A stretch of DNA of 13,302 nucleotides from JAJYIV01 sp964499955 (GTDB taxonomy: Bacteria; Patescibacteriota; Patescibacteriia; UBA9934; GWF2-40-263): the NCBI GenBank assembly GCA_964499955.1, contig CAZCMI010000022.1, positions 1 to 13,302 of the forward strand, read 5' to 3'. The first letter of the stretch is position 1. Every line of letters starts with the position of its first letter. Below are positions 1-6,086 of this stretch, in pieces. The translations under genes were made by a program, and so were the position numbers. A model generated the notes under the pieces. That model worked only from the letters and a program-made list of their open reading frames with translations. It searched no databases and was not told the origin of the DNA.

Positions 1-2
1 AC

Positions 3-323
3 GCCGAAGCCCAGCTGTTGGAGGGCGATGTGCGGACGGGCGCGTTCGGTGCGCGGGAAAAGCGCCTGATGGAACCCGACGTGTACCTGGCCGCCCTCTC
101 CGACGCCACGGGAGAGGCGGTGCGCTTCGCCCTGCGCCGCGCCACGGAGGGCCGCACCGAAGACGTGGACCGCGCCTTCGCCGCCGTGGACGGCGCCGTG
201 GCCTTCCTCTATTCGCTCGACCTCACGGGCTATCTCCGCACCAAGTTCGACCAGGCAAAGAAGAACCTGCGCTCGCTCGAACAGATGCGTTACGAACTGG
301 CGGTGCGCACGCGGGCGAATTGA
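3..323 (+). CDS. Translin-family protein, C-terminal part (5' end outside window)
   Basis: The reading frame is open from base 3 and ends at TGA 321-323, giving 106 residues that enter from upstream, so the true start is outside the window. The visible part is wholly alpha-helical. It has the pattern seen at the C-terminus of archaeal and bacterial translins: an AEAQLLEGDVR-like segment, then EPDVYLAALSDATGEAVR, a helix ending AVAFLYSLDL, and a basic last helix containing RTKFDQAKKNLRSLEQMR. Translins are single-domain, roughly 190-220-residue proteins that form octamers binding single-stranded RNA or DNA. The family assignment rests on recalled pattern only. The role in this organism is unknown. 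The next gene starts 68 bases after the stop. Confidence 0.6.
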   Translation, partial: AEAQLLEGDVRTGAFGAREKRLMEPDVYLAALSDATGEAVRFALRRATEGRTEDVDRAFAAVDGAVAFLYSLDLTGYLRTKFDQAKKNLRSLEQMRYELAVRTRAN

Positions 324-391
324 TACGTTGTACGCCGACCGACCCGATATCATCTGACAACCTTGGTCGGAGGATCTGCACGGCTCCCTCT

Positions 392-1054
392 ATGGACACT
401 CCTCTTTGGCTGTTCCAACGCGATGAAATCGACGTCCTCGAGTCCGAACTCGACGCGATTTGGGATCGGCACATGAAAGGCGGCTCGCGGAGCGGCACGG
501 ACGAGGAAACCGTCCTGAAGGAATACGCCGACACGGAGGACTGGGCCGAAACCGAACTGGTCCTGCGCGCCGGCCCCGCCGACGAGCCGTCCTGCCACCA
601 CGAGGAAGAACGCCAGGCCGCCTTCGAGGAACTGCCGCTGCTCGACTATCTCCGCCAGGGGTTGCAGCGCGACCCCTTGTACGTGGACGCCTATGCCTGG
701 GCCCGCCGCGTGGCCGAACGGTTGCAGGCCCGCCCGCCCGAGGCGAAAGACGCCCCGGCCGACGCCGCCCGGCACGCCTTCCGCGCGCGCATCAACGCCC
801 TGCTCGTGCCGGTGAAAATTTCCTTCGCCGTTTCCGGGGAGGTGCACGAAGGCGCCCGCGCCCGCGCGACGGCCCGCACGGATTACGAACTGGCCGGCGT
901 GTACCTGAAGCGCGCCGCGCAATCGCTGGAACGCCTGGGCGAAGCGGCCTTGGCGGAGGAATGCCTCCCGTTGTACGAAACCCTCCTGCGCCGCCGCGGC
1001 AATTTGGAGGCAGGGGGATTGCGGGGGTATAATCCCACCGAACCCCCCGTATGA
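392..1054 (+). CDS. Uncharacterised 220-residue helical protein
   Basis: I do not recognise this protein. The frame stays open back to a TTG at 320, but the ATG at 392 (MDTPLWLFQRDE) is the likelier start because it is preceded by T, like almost every other start here. A GGAGGA at 369-374 is 17 bases from this ATG, too far for a normal Shine-Dalgarno. The protein is soluble, acidic in its first half, and predicted to be mostly helical, with no signal peptide, membrane segment or cysteine cluster. Residues about 85-200 contain amphipathic helices rich in Arg, Ala and Leu that could form a helical bundle. The stop TGA overlaps the murD ATG (ATGA), suggesting translational coupling. The last codons also carry the murD promoter, so the C-terminal tail (LRGYNPTEPPV) is probably shaped by that signal. 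Confidence 0.75.
   Translation: MDTPLWLFQRDEIDVLESELDAIWDRHMKGGSRSGTDEETVLKEYADTEDWAETELVLRAGPADEPSCHHEEERQAAFEELPLLDYLRQGLQRDPLYVDAYAWARRVAERLQARPPEAKDAPADAARHAFRARINALLVPVKISFAVSGEVHEGARARATARTDYELAGVYLKRAAQSLERLGEAALAEECLPLYETLLRRRGNLEAGGLRGYNPTEPPV
1004..1033 (+). promoter_or_regulatory. Promoter of murD inside the upstream gene
   Basis: TTGGAG at 1004-1009 is followed after 18 bases by a perfect TATAAT at 1028-1033. Initiation about 7 bases later would leave a leader of about 10 nucleotides before the murD ATG at 1051, with no room for a Shine-Dalgarno. The element lies in the last codons of the preceding gene. Confidence 0.65.
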
Positions 1055-2529
1055 TCGACTTGCGCGATATCAAGGACGTCCAAGACAAAGTGGTCACGGT
1101 CATGGGCCTGGGCCGTTTCAAGCAAGGCAGCGGCGTGGGCGCGGCCAAATGGCTGCTGCGCCACGGCGCCCAAATCGTCGTCACGGACCTCAAGGGCAAA
1201 GAAGACCTCAAGACCTCGGTGGACCTGGTCACCAATTGGTATTCCACCTACCGCGAGCAATACAAGGACCGGGAGATTTATGCCCCGGTCTTCGTGTTGG
1301 GCCAGCACCGGGAAGACGACTTCGTGAACGTCCAGCTGGTGGTGAAGAACCCCGACGTGCCCAAGGAATCGAAATACGTCGAAGTGGCGCGGGAGCACGG
1401 CGTGCGCGTGGAAAGCGACGTGTCGCTCTTCCTGCACTTCTACCGCCACCCGTACGTGGCCGTCACGGGAACGCGCGGCAAATCCACCACCACGGCGCTC
1501 ATCGGCGAGTTGTTGAAGCGCGTCCACCCCAAGACGGTCGTGGCGGGCAACATCATGCATTCGCCGTTGGAAGAATTGGACTGGATGCTGCAGGAAAAAG
1601 AACCCGTGCCGGTGGCGCTGGAACTTTCCTCCTGGCTGCTGGAAAGTTTGGAACACTTGAAGGGGCAGAGCCAGGGGCCGGAAGTCGGCGTGCTCACCAA
1701 CGTGTCCGAAGACCACCTGGACCGGTACGCGTCCTTCGACGAATACCTGAAGGCCAAGGAAATCATTTTCAACTTGCAGACGCCGGAACAGAAGGCCGTG
1801 CTCAATTACGACCATCCGATCGTCGTGCAGGTGGGCCAGCGGATACCGTCCAAGCGCCATTGGTTCTCGGTCAAACCGTTACCGGACGGCATGCGGGGAG
1901 CGTACATGGACGGCGCGGGGGACGTGTACCTGCGGCTGGAACCCGGTGCGGACCGCCGCCTGTGCCACGTGAGCGAATGGCCGGCGCTGCAGGGGCAGCA
2001 CAACGTGGAAAACGCCCTGGCCGCCGTGTTGACCGCCGCGTTGTGGGGCGTGTCCGACGCCGACATTTGCGAGGTGTTGAAGACGTTCCAAGGCCTGGAA
2101 GGCCGCCAGCAGACCGTGCGCGAATGGAACGGCATCACCTTCGTGAACGACACGAACGCCACGTCGCCGGAAGCGGTCATTGCCGCCTTGAACCGCTTCG
2201 ACGCGGAGAACAAGAAAAACGTCGTGCTGATCCTGGGCGGGAAGGGGAAGGGCGCGGCCTTCGGCGCCATGGCCGAGGCCGTGCGGGCCCACGCCAAGCA
2301 CGTGGTGTATTTGGAAGGAACGGCCACGGGGGAGATTGAACAAGCCGTCGGCAAGGACGTGCCCGCGGGGTACGCCAAGTCCATGGACCAGGCGGTGGCT
2401 GCGGCCGCCAAAGCCGCCGCCAAGGGCGACGTCGTCCTGCTGTCGCCCGGTACCGCCAGCTTCGGCCTGTTCAAGAACGCCTACGACCGCGGCGGCCAGT
2501 TCGTGGAAGCGGTGAAGAATCTTGAGTAG
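1051..2529 (+). CDS. murD: UDP-N-acetylmuramoyl-L-alanine--D-glutamate ligase (MurD)
   Basis: A Mur ligase that adds D-glutamate to UDP-MurNAc-L-Ala in the cytoplasm, an ATP-dependent step of peptidoglycan precursor synthesis. The protein has 492 residues, somewhat longer than the usual 440-460. The N-terminal Rossmann-like domain opens with VMGLGRFKQGSGVG. The ATP loop is GTRGKST at 140-146, with Arg where most Mur ligases have Asn. It is followed by ELSSW, NVSEDHLDRY, the lysine region YLKAKEIIF (the carbamylated Lys position) and LQGQHNVENALAA. The C-terminal domain has FVNDTNATSPEA and LLSPGTASFGLFKNAYDRG, the MurD-specific ending. Start ATG 1051 overlaps the upstream stop by four bases. 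A terminator follows at 2552. MurD rather than MurC or MurF is chosen from the C-terminal motifs. Confidence 0.93.
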   Translation: MIDLRDIKDVQDKVVTVMGLGRFKQGSGVGAAKWLLRHGAQIVVTDLKGKEDLKTSVDLVTNWYSTYREQYKDREIYAPVFVLGQHREDDFVNVQLVVKNPDVPKESKYVEVAREHGVRVESDVSLFLHFYRHPYVAVTGTRGKSTTTALIGELLKRVHPKTVVAGNIMHSPLEELDWMLQEKEPVPVALELSSWLLESLEHLKGQSQGPEVGVLTNVSEDHLDRYASFDEYLKAKEIIFNLQTPEQKAVLNYDHPIVVQVGQRIPSKRHWFSVKPLPDGMRGAYMDGAGDVYLRLEPGADRRLCHVSEWPALQGQHNVENALAAVLTAALWGVSDADICEVLKTFQGLEGRQQTVREWNGITFVNDTNATSPEAVIAALNRFDAENKKNVVLILGGKGKGAAFGAMAEAVRAHAKHVVYLEGTATGEIEQAVGKDVPAGYAKSMDQAVAAAAKAAAKGDVVLLSPGTASFGLFKNAYDRGGQFVEAVKNLE

Positions 2530-2551
2530 CGTTTGAAGGACGTGCGCAGAT

Positions 2552-2572
2552 CCCGCCTTACGGGCGGGTTTT
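2552..2572 (+). terminator. Rho-independent terminator after murD
   Basis: CCCGCC (2552-2557) pairs with GGCGGG (2563-2568) around a five-base loop, followed by TTTT at 2569-2572. It ends the murD transcript 22 bases after the stop. The T-tract runs straight into the extended -10 of the next gene. Confidence 0.8.
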
Positions 2573-2573
2573 G

Positions 2574-2582
2574 TGCTATTAT
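2574..2582 (+). promoter_or_regulatory. Extended -10 promoter of the murE-like gene
   Basis: TGC-TATTAT: the TG dinucleotide at 2574-2575 and the -10 hexamer at 2577-2582 form an extended -10. No -35 is evident because that position is filled by the murD terminator stem. Only nine bases separate the -10 from the ATG at 2592, so the transcript is predicted to start at or next to the A of ATG. Confidence 0.6.
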
Positions 2583-2591
2583 GAGCGCGTT

Positions 2592-3932
2592 ATGCTGAAA
2601 TCGTTCATCCGGAAGCATCTCCCCGAACCCGTCCTGAACGCCTATCATTTCGCGTTGGCGCGGGCGGCGGCGGCCTGGTACGGACGGCCGTCGGACAAGT
2701 TGTTCGTCATCGGCATCACGGGCACCAACGGCAAAAGCACCACGGTGCAGTTCGTCGGCCGCATCCTGGAGGACGCCGGGTACCGCGTGGGTTGGACGTC
2801 CACGGCTGGGTTCAAGGTGGCGGGCCGCGAATGGACCAACAAGAAAAAGATGACCATGCTCGGCCGGTTCCAGACCCAGCGCCTGCTGCGGCAAATGGTG
2901 GAAGCGGGCTGTACGCACGCCATCGTGGAAACGTCGTCGCAGGGCGTGGCGCAATCCCGGCACGTCGGCGTGAATTACGACGTCGCCGTTTTCACCAACC
3001 TGACGCCGGAGCACGTGGAGGCGCACGGCAGTTTCGAGGCGTACAAGGCGGCCAAGGGCGCGTTCTTCGCCCACGTCGCCAAGAGCCGGCGCAAGCGGGA
3101 GGCCGACGGCCGCGACCGGTTCAAGACGTCCGTGGTGAACGTGGACGACCCGCACGCGCCGTATTTCCTGTCGTTCGACATGGACCGGCGTTTCGGCTAC
3201 GGCATCAAGGGGAAGTCCCTGCCCGCGGGCGAACTGGGGGCGGCCTTCGCGCCGATCCTCGCCCAGGACGTGCGCGCCGAAGCCACGGGCACGACGTTTA
3301 CGATTGAGGACCGGGCGTTTTCCTTGAAGCCCATCGGCCTGTTCAACGCCTATGACGCCCTGGCGGCCATCGCCGCGTGTCGGGCGGCGGGCGTGGGCTG
3401 GGAGCCGATCCGTCGGGGCGTGTCCCGCTTGGAACCCGTGCCGGGCCGGTTGGAGTTCGTGGACGCGGGTCAGCCGTTCACGGCCGTGGTGGACTACGCG
3501 TACGAACCGGCCGCGCTGCAGGCCTGTTTCGACGCGCTGGCGTTGCTGCCGCGCAAACGGCTGATCCACGTGGTCGGGTCCGCCGGCGGCGGGCGGGACG
3601 TGGCGCGCCGCCCGTTGATGGGGGCGCTTTCCGCCCGGCATGCGGACGTGGTGATCGTCACCAACGAAGACCCGTACGACGACGACCCGAAACTCATCAT
3701 CGACCAGGTGGCGGCGGGCGCCGAGCGGGAAGGAAAGAAAGAAGGGACGGACCTGCACCGCGTGACCGAGCGCCAGGACGGCATTGATTTGGCCGTACGT
3801 TTGGCCAAGCCGGGAGATTTGGTGCTGGTGACGGGGAAGGGGTCCGAGCCGGTGATGGCCGTGGCGGGCGGGCGGACCATTCCCTGGGACGACCGCGAAG
3901 CCGTGCGCCGCGCCATCCGCAACCGTCGTTGA
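2592..3932 (+). CDS. murE: MurE-like Mur ligase (UDP-MurNAc-tripeptide synthetase family)
   Basis: A 446-residue Mur ligase, most like MurE, which adds the third stem-peptide residue to UDP-MurNAc-dipeptide. GTNGKST lies at residues 44-50, so the usual ~90-residue N-terminal UDP-MurNAc-binding domain of MurE is almost absent. Next come ETSSQGVAQSR, FTNLTPEHVEAHGS, the lysine segment YKAAKGAFF, and a C-terminal domain with PGRLEFV, VVDYAYEP (301-306) and TNEDPYDDDP. In classical MurE the DNPR motif contacts meso-diaminopimelate and the second motif is DYAHTP. Here they read EDPY (359-362) and DYAYEP, so the amino acid added cannot be deduced. Start ATG 2592 is preferred over the in-frame TTG at 2571, which lies inside the promoter. 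The stop overlaps the next reading frame by at least one base. Confidence 0.85.
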   Translation: MLKSFIRKHLPEPVLNAYHFALARAAAAWYGRPSDKLFVIGITGTNGKSTTVQFVGRILEDAGYRVGWTSTAGFKVAGREWTNKKKMTMLGRFQTQRLLRQMVEAGCTHAIVETSSQGVAQSRHVGVNYDVAVFTNLTPEHVEAHGSFEAYKAAKGAFFAHVAKSRRKREADGRDRFKTSVVNVDDPHAPYFLSFDMDRRFGYGIKGKSLPAGELGAAFAPILAQDVRAEATGTTFTIEDRAFSLKPIGLFNAYDALAAIAACRAAGVGWEPIRRGVSRLEPVPGRLEFVDAGQPFTAVVDYAYEPAALQACFDALALLPRKRLIHVVGSAGGGRDVARRPLMGALSARHADVVIVTNEDPYDDDPKLIIDQVAAGAEREGKKEGTDLHRVTERQDGIDLAVRLAKPGDLVLVTGKGSEPVMAVAGGRTIPWDDREAVRRAIRNRR

Positions 3933-3943
3933 TGTCCGCGTGT

Positions 3944-4450
3944 ATGCGCCCCGAATATGCCGTGCAACTGAAGCCGGACGAGGAGATTTTGGACGTCGTT
4001 CGGGAACATGCGGCAACGCATGCGTGGGCCTGGCTGTTGGCCGTCGCGTGGCTCTTGCTGCCGTTTTTCCTCGCTTGGCCGTTGTTCCGGTACGGGCCGG
4101 TGGGCGTGGCGGTGTTCGGGGCCTTGCTGGCTTCCGGCCTGCTGTACGCCTGGCTCCGGTGGCGGCATTGGCGCGGCACCATGCTGGTGGTGACGAACCG
4201 GCGCGTCATCGACGTGGAAACGTCCGGCCTGTTCGGACGGCGCGTCACGAGCGTGCCGTTCCGCCGCGTGGACGAAGTCGTCGTGGAACGCCGCGGGGCA
4301 GGCGCCTTTTTTCTACGGTACGCCACCGTGCGCGTGGTGACGGCCGGATCGGCAGCGGATATCGAGTTCGTCCGCGCCCCCGGCGCCGAGCGCCTGCGCG
4401 ACCTGATCGAATCCCGCCGCGACGCGGAAGAAGAGGAAGACGAAGAGTGA
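3944..4450 (+). CDS. Two-TM membrane protein with bacterial PH (bPH2-like) domain
   Basis: A 168-residue membrane protein of unknown precise role. After a short cytoplasmic segment (MRPEYAVQLKPDEEIL) there are two hydrophobic helices at about residues 25-47 and 50-70. A soluble beta-rich domain then begins at about residue 82 (MLVVTNRRVIDVETSGLFGRRVTSVPFRRVDEVVV), the layout of YdbS/bPH2-type proteins. The C-terminus is a strongly acidic tail (DAEEEEDEE). An alternative start is the ATG at 3932, which overlaps the stop of the murE-like gene; I prefer 3944 because it has the local TATG context and places the conserved N-terminal motif directly after Met. Its stop codon forms part of the next promoter. 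Position between Mur ligases and a division protein suggests an envelope role, which is inference. Confidence 0.8.
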   Translation: MRPEYAVQLKPDEEILDVVREHAATHAWAWLLAVAWLLLPFFLAWPLFRYGPVGVAVFGALLASGLLYAWLRWRHWRGTMLVVTNRRVIDVETSGLFGRRVTSVPFRRVDEVVVERRGAGAFFLRYATVRVVTAGSAADIEFVRAPGAERLRDLIESRRDAEEEEDEE

Positions 4451-4456
4451 TATACT
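4448..4456 (+). promoter_or_regulatory. Extended -10 promoter overlapping a stop codon
   Basis: TGA-TATACT. The TGA at 4448-4450 is the stop codon of the PH-domain gene and also supplies the TGn of an extended -10; the hexamer TATACT is at 4451-4456. Initiation about 7 bases later would leave a leader of about 16 nucleotides before the ATG at 4479, with no Shine-Dalgarno. Confidence 0.55.
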
Positions 4457-4478
4457 GCACGGCAGCACTGCGTCGCTT

Positions 4479-4952
4479 ATGTCGCGCCCGTCGTTTTTCC
4501 AACGCCTCCTCCGTTCGCGCCTGCTCTTCGTCGGGTGTTTGTTGGCATTGGTGGTCCTGGGCGTGGGCATCGGGCGGCAGATTCTCCGCAACCGCGACCT
4601 GGCGGCGGACATCGCCTCGTTGGAACGGCGTGCGCGGGAATTGGAAGCCGACCATCTCCGCGTGAGCGCCTTGCAGCAGGCCTTGCAGACGGAAAGTTAT
4701 CTGGAACAGGAAAGCCGGTTGAAACTCGGTCTGAAAAAACCGGGCGAAACGGTCGTGGTGATGCGCGAATCGTCCTCCGCCCCCGACGCCTTCCGTCCGT
4801 GGGAGGAATTGGCGGGCGATGCCGCGCCTCCGTCCGCCGTTTCGGCGTCTGCCGACATATCCGCGCCCGTGCGCGTGTCCAACCCCGTCCGCTGGTGGTA
4901 TTATTTCTTCGACCGGGCGCAGTTCAACGCGCTGGCGATCCGGGACCGTTGA
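4479..4952 (+). CDS. Septum formation initiator (DivIC/FtsB-like) protein
   Basis: A 157-residue bitopic membrane protein of the FtsB/DivIC type, which with FtsL and FtsQ/DivIB scaffolds divisome assembly. A short basic cytoplasmic N-terminus precedes one membrane helix (about 15-33, LLFVGCLLALVVLGVGIG). An extracytoplasmic coiled coil follows at about 37-75 (DLAADIASLERRARELEAD). Then comes the family hallmark ESRLKLGLKKPGETVVVM, where a conserved Leu-Gly follows the coil. The tail is Pro/Ala/Ser rich and ends in NPVRWWYYFFD, a C-terminal aromatic motif I associate with candidate-phyla homologues. It is longer than E. coli FtsB (about 100 residues). Its stop lies inside the tRNA-Thr -35. Proximity to mur genes and ftsEX supports a division role. 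Confidence 0.85.
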   Translation: MSRPSFFQRLLRSRLLFVGCLLALVVLGVGIGRQILRNRDLAADIASLERRARELEADHLRVSALQQALQTESYLEQESRLKLGLKKPGETVVVMRESSSAPDAFRPWEELAGDAAPPSAVSASADISAPVRVSNPVRWWYYFFDRAQFNALAIRDR

Positions 4953-4977
4953 CGACCCGTTCCGCCTGTGGTTGAAT
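4949..4977 (+). promoter_or_regulatory. Promoter of tRNA-Thr
   Basis: TTGACG at 4949-4954 and TTGAAT at 4972-4977 are separated by 17 bases. The -35 contains the stop codon of the preceding division gene. The -10 matches consensus at four of six positions. The resulting leader before tRNA-Thr would be about 90 nucleotides and contains two hairpins. Confidence 0.45.
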
Positions 4978-4999
4978 ACCGCCACCGAAGAACGCTGTG

Positions 5000-5027
5000 C
5001 CGGTGTATGGCTGCGCCATACTTCCGG
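5000..5027 (+). repeat. Hairpin in the tRNA-Thr leader
   Basis: CCGG (5000-5003) and GTATGGC (5005-5011) pair with GCCATAC (5015-5021) and CCGG (5024-5027). This gives an 11-bp stem with a small internal loop. No T-tract follows, so it is not a clear terminator. Confidence 0.5.
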
Positions 5028-5038
5028 CGGCGCTCGTC

Positions 5039-5068
5039 GAACGTGCAAACGCAAGCGTTTCCACGTTC
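5039..5068 (+). repeat. Long inverted repeat upstream of tRNA-Thr
   Basis: GAACGTG (5039-5045) pairs with CACGTTC (5062-5068). After one C-C mismatch, AAACGC (5047-5052) pairs with GCGTTT (5055-5060). The arms are almost contiguous (two-base centre), so as RNA the loop must open to CAAG. It ends nine bases before tRNA-Thr and might influence 5' processing. Confidence 0.55.
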
Positions 5069-5077
5069 TCCTCGCTT

Positions 5078-5152
5078 GCCGGTGTAGCTCAGTGGTAGAG
5101 CAATGCTTTCGTAAAGCAGAGGTCGTCGGTTCAATCCCGACCACCGGCTCCA
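5078..5152 (+). tRNA. tRNA-Thr (anticodon CGT)
   Basis: A complete cloverleaf. Acceptor GCCGGTG pairs with CACCGGC; the D-arm contains AGCTCAGTGGTAGAGC. The anticodon loop is TTCGTAA, giving anticodon CGT, which reads ACG (Thr). The T-loop is TTCAATC, the discriminator is T and CCA is encoded. The first anticodon-stem pair (A-G) is mismatched; the other four are sound. A terminator follows immediately. Confidence 0.95.
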
Positions 5153-5186
5153 GAAAAGAACGGTCGCAAGACCGTTCTTTTCTTTG
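5153..5186 (+). terminator. Rho-independent terminator after tRNA-Thr
   Basis: AAAAGAACGGTC pairs perfectly with GACCGTTCTTTT around a GCAA tetraloop, and more T residues follow. It begins directly after the encoded CCA. The A-rich 5' arm makes it partly bidirectional. Confidence 0.9.
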
Positions 5187-5207
5187 GTGCCGCGCAGGCG
5201 CCATACG

Positions 5208-5236
5208 TTGACGCCGCCGCGGGCATCGGGCACAAT
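5208..5236 (+). promoter_or_regulatory. Promoter of tRNA-Gly
   Basis: TTGACG at 5208-5213 and CACAAT at 5231-5236 are separated by 17 bases. Initiation near 5243 would give a leader of only a few nucleotides before the tRNA at 5247. Confidence 0.6.
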
Positions 5237-5246
5237 GCCGGCACGC

Positions 5247-5320
5247 GCAGGTATAGTTTAGTGGTAAAACGAGTGCTTCCCAAGCATTAGTCGGGGGTCC
5301 GATTCCCCCTACCTGCTCCA
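5247..5320 (+). tRNA. tRNA-Gly (anticodon CCC)
   Basis: A complete cloverleaf. Acceptor GCAGGTA pairs with TACCTGC; the D-arm contains AGTTTAGTGGTAAAAC. The anticodon stem AGTGC/GCATT carries loop TTCCCAA, so the anticodon is CCC, reading GGG (Gly). T-arm GGGGG/CCCCC encloses a normal loop. The discriminator is T and CCA is encoded. It has its own promoter and terminator and is separate from tRNA-Thr. Confidence 0.95.
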
Positions 5321-5322
5321 AT

Positions 5323-5378
5323 ACGACCTCTTCCCGTGTGTCTCGGCGTTGCCGGGGCGGATGGGAAGGGGTCGTTTT
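5323..5378 (+). terminator. Forked terminator after tRNA-Gly
   Basis: Thirteen bases at 5323-5335 (ACGACCTCTTCCC) pair fully with 5363-5375 (GGGAAGGGGTCGT), with one G-T wobble. The 27-base interior carries a second small hairpin, CGGC-GTT-GCCG, at 5344-5354. TTTT at 5375-5378 completes the signal. Its tail runs directly into the ftsE promoter. Confidence 0.75.
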
Positions 5379-5382
5379 GTTG

Positions 5383-5391
5383 TGCTATACT
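5383..5391 (+). promoter_or_regulatory. Extended -10 promoter of ftsE
   Basis: TGC-TATACT: the TG at 5383-5384 and hexamer at 5386-5391 form an extended -10 with no evident -35. Eight bases separate it from the ATG at 5400, so the mRNA is predicted to be leaderless. The arrangement copies that of the murE-like gene, including the TTTTGT terminator tail just upstream. Confidence 0.65.
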
Positions 5392-5399
5392 TTCCACGC

Positions 5400-6080
5400 A
5401 TGATCCGCCTGAAAAACGTCTCCAAACTCTACCCGCCGAACCTCGTCGGCCTGCGCGACGTGTCCTTGCATATCCGCGCCGGCGAGTTCGTTTCCGTGGT
5501 CGGCCAAAGCGGGACGGGCAAGTCCACCATGGCCCGGCTGCTCTTCGCCGAGGAACGGCCCAGCGAAGGCCACGTGGTCATCGGCGGGTGGGACGTCACG
5601 CGCATCCGCGAACGGGACGTGCCGCTGTTGCGCCGCCAAATCGGCGTCGTCTTCCAGGACTTCAAACTGCTGCCGCGCAAAACCGTCTACGAAAACGTCG
5701 CCTTCGCCATGGAAGTGGCGGGAGATCCGTCCCGCCGCATCCGGGACGTCGTGCCGCAGGTGCTGCGCATCGTCGGCTTGGACGGCAAGGCCGGGCGTTT
5801 TCCCAAACAGCTCTCCGGCGGGGAACAGCAGCGCATCGCCGTGGCCCGCGCCCTGGTCCACCGGCCGAAAATCCTGCTGGCGGACGAACCCACCGGCAAC
5901 CTCGATACCATCAACACGCGCGACATCATGGACCTGCTGAAGAAAATCAACGCCTTCGGCACCACGGTCGTGCTGGTCACCCACAACCGGGAAGTGGTGA
6001 ACGGGCTGAAGAAGCGCGTCATCACGCTCGACGGCGGCCGCATCGTGTCCGACGTCGAAGAAGGCCGGTATAAGATTTAG
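5400..6080 (+). CDS. ftsE: Cell-division ATP-binding protein FtsE
   Basis: A 226-residue ABC ATPase, the normal FtsE length. With FtsX it forms a membrane complex that couples ATP hydrolysis at the divisome to activation of extracytoplasmic peptidoglycan hydrolases. Walker A is GQSGTGKST at 35-43. The Q-loop is in GVVFQDFKLLPRKTVYENVAF, the signature is LSGGEQQRIAVARAL, Walker B is ILLADEPTGNLD, and the H-loop is VLVTHNREVV. All catalytic elements are intact. The frame is open upstream to 5349, but that part overlaps the terminator and promoter, so ATG 5400 is the start. This is the one start here not preceded by T. ftsX follows after six bases. Confidence 0.96.
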   Translation: MIRLKNVSKLYPPNLVGLRDVSLHIRAGEFVSVVGQSGTGKSTMARLLFAEERPSEGHVVIGGWDVTRIRERDVPLLRRQIGVVFQDFKLLPRKTVYENVAFAMEVAGDPSRRIRDVVPQVLRIVGLDGKAGRFPKQLSGGEQQRIAVARALVHRPKILLADEPTGNLDTINTRDIMDLLKKINAFGTTVVLVTHNREVVNGLKKRVITLDGGRIVSDVEEGRYKI

Positions 6081-6086
6081 CGCCGT

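Noticed and set aside
369..374. GGAGGA as Shine-Dalgarno for the gene at 392
   Set aside because: It lies 17 bases from the ATG, with no in-frame start codon at a suitable distance. No other gene here uses such a signal.
2481..4016. 511-codon minus-strand frame opposite the murE-like gene
   Set aside because: Shadow frame: Arg/His-rich, lies across a strong terminator, and opposes a gene with intact Mur ligase motifs.
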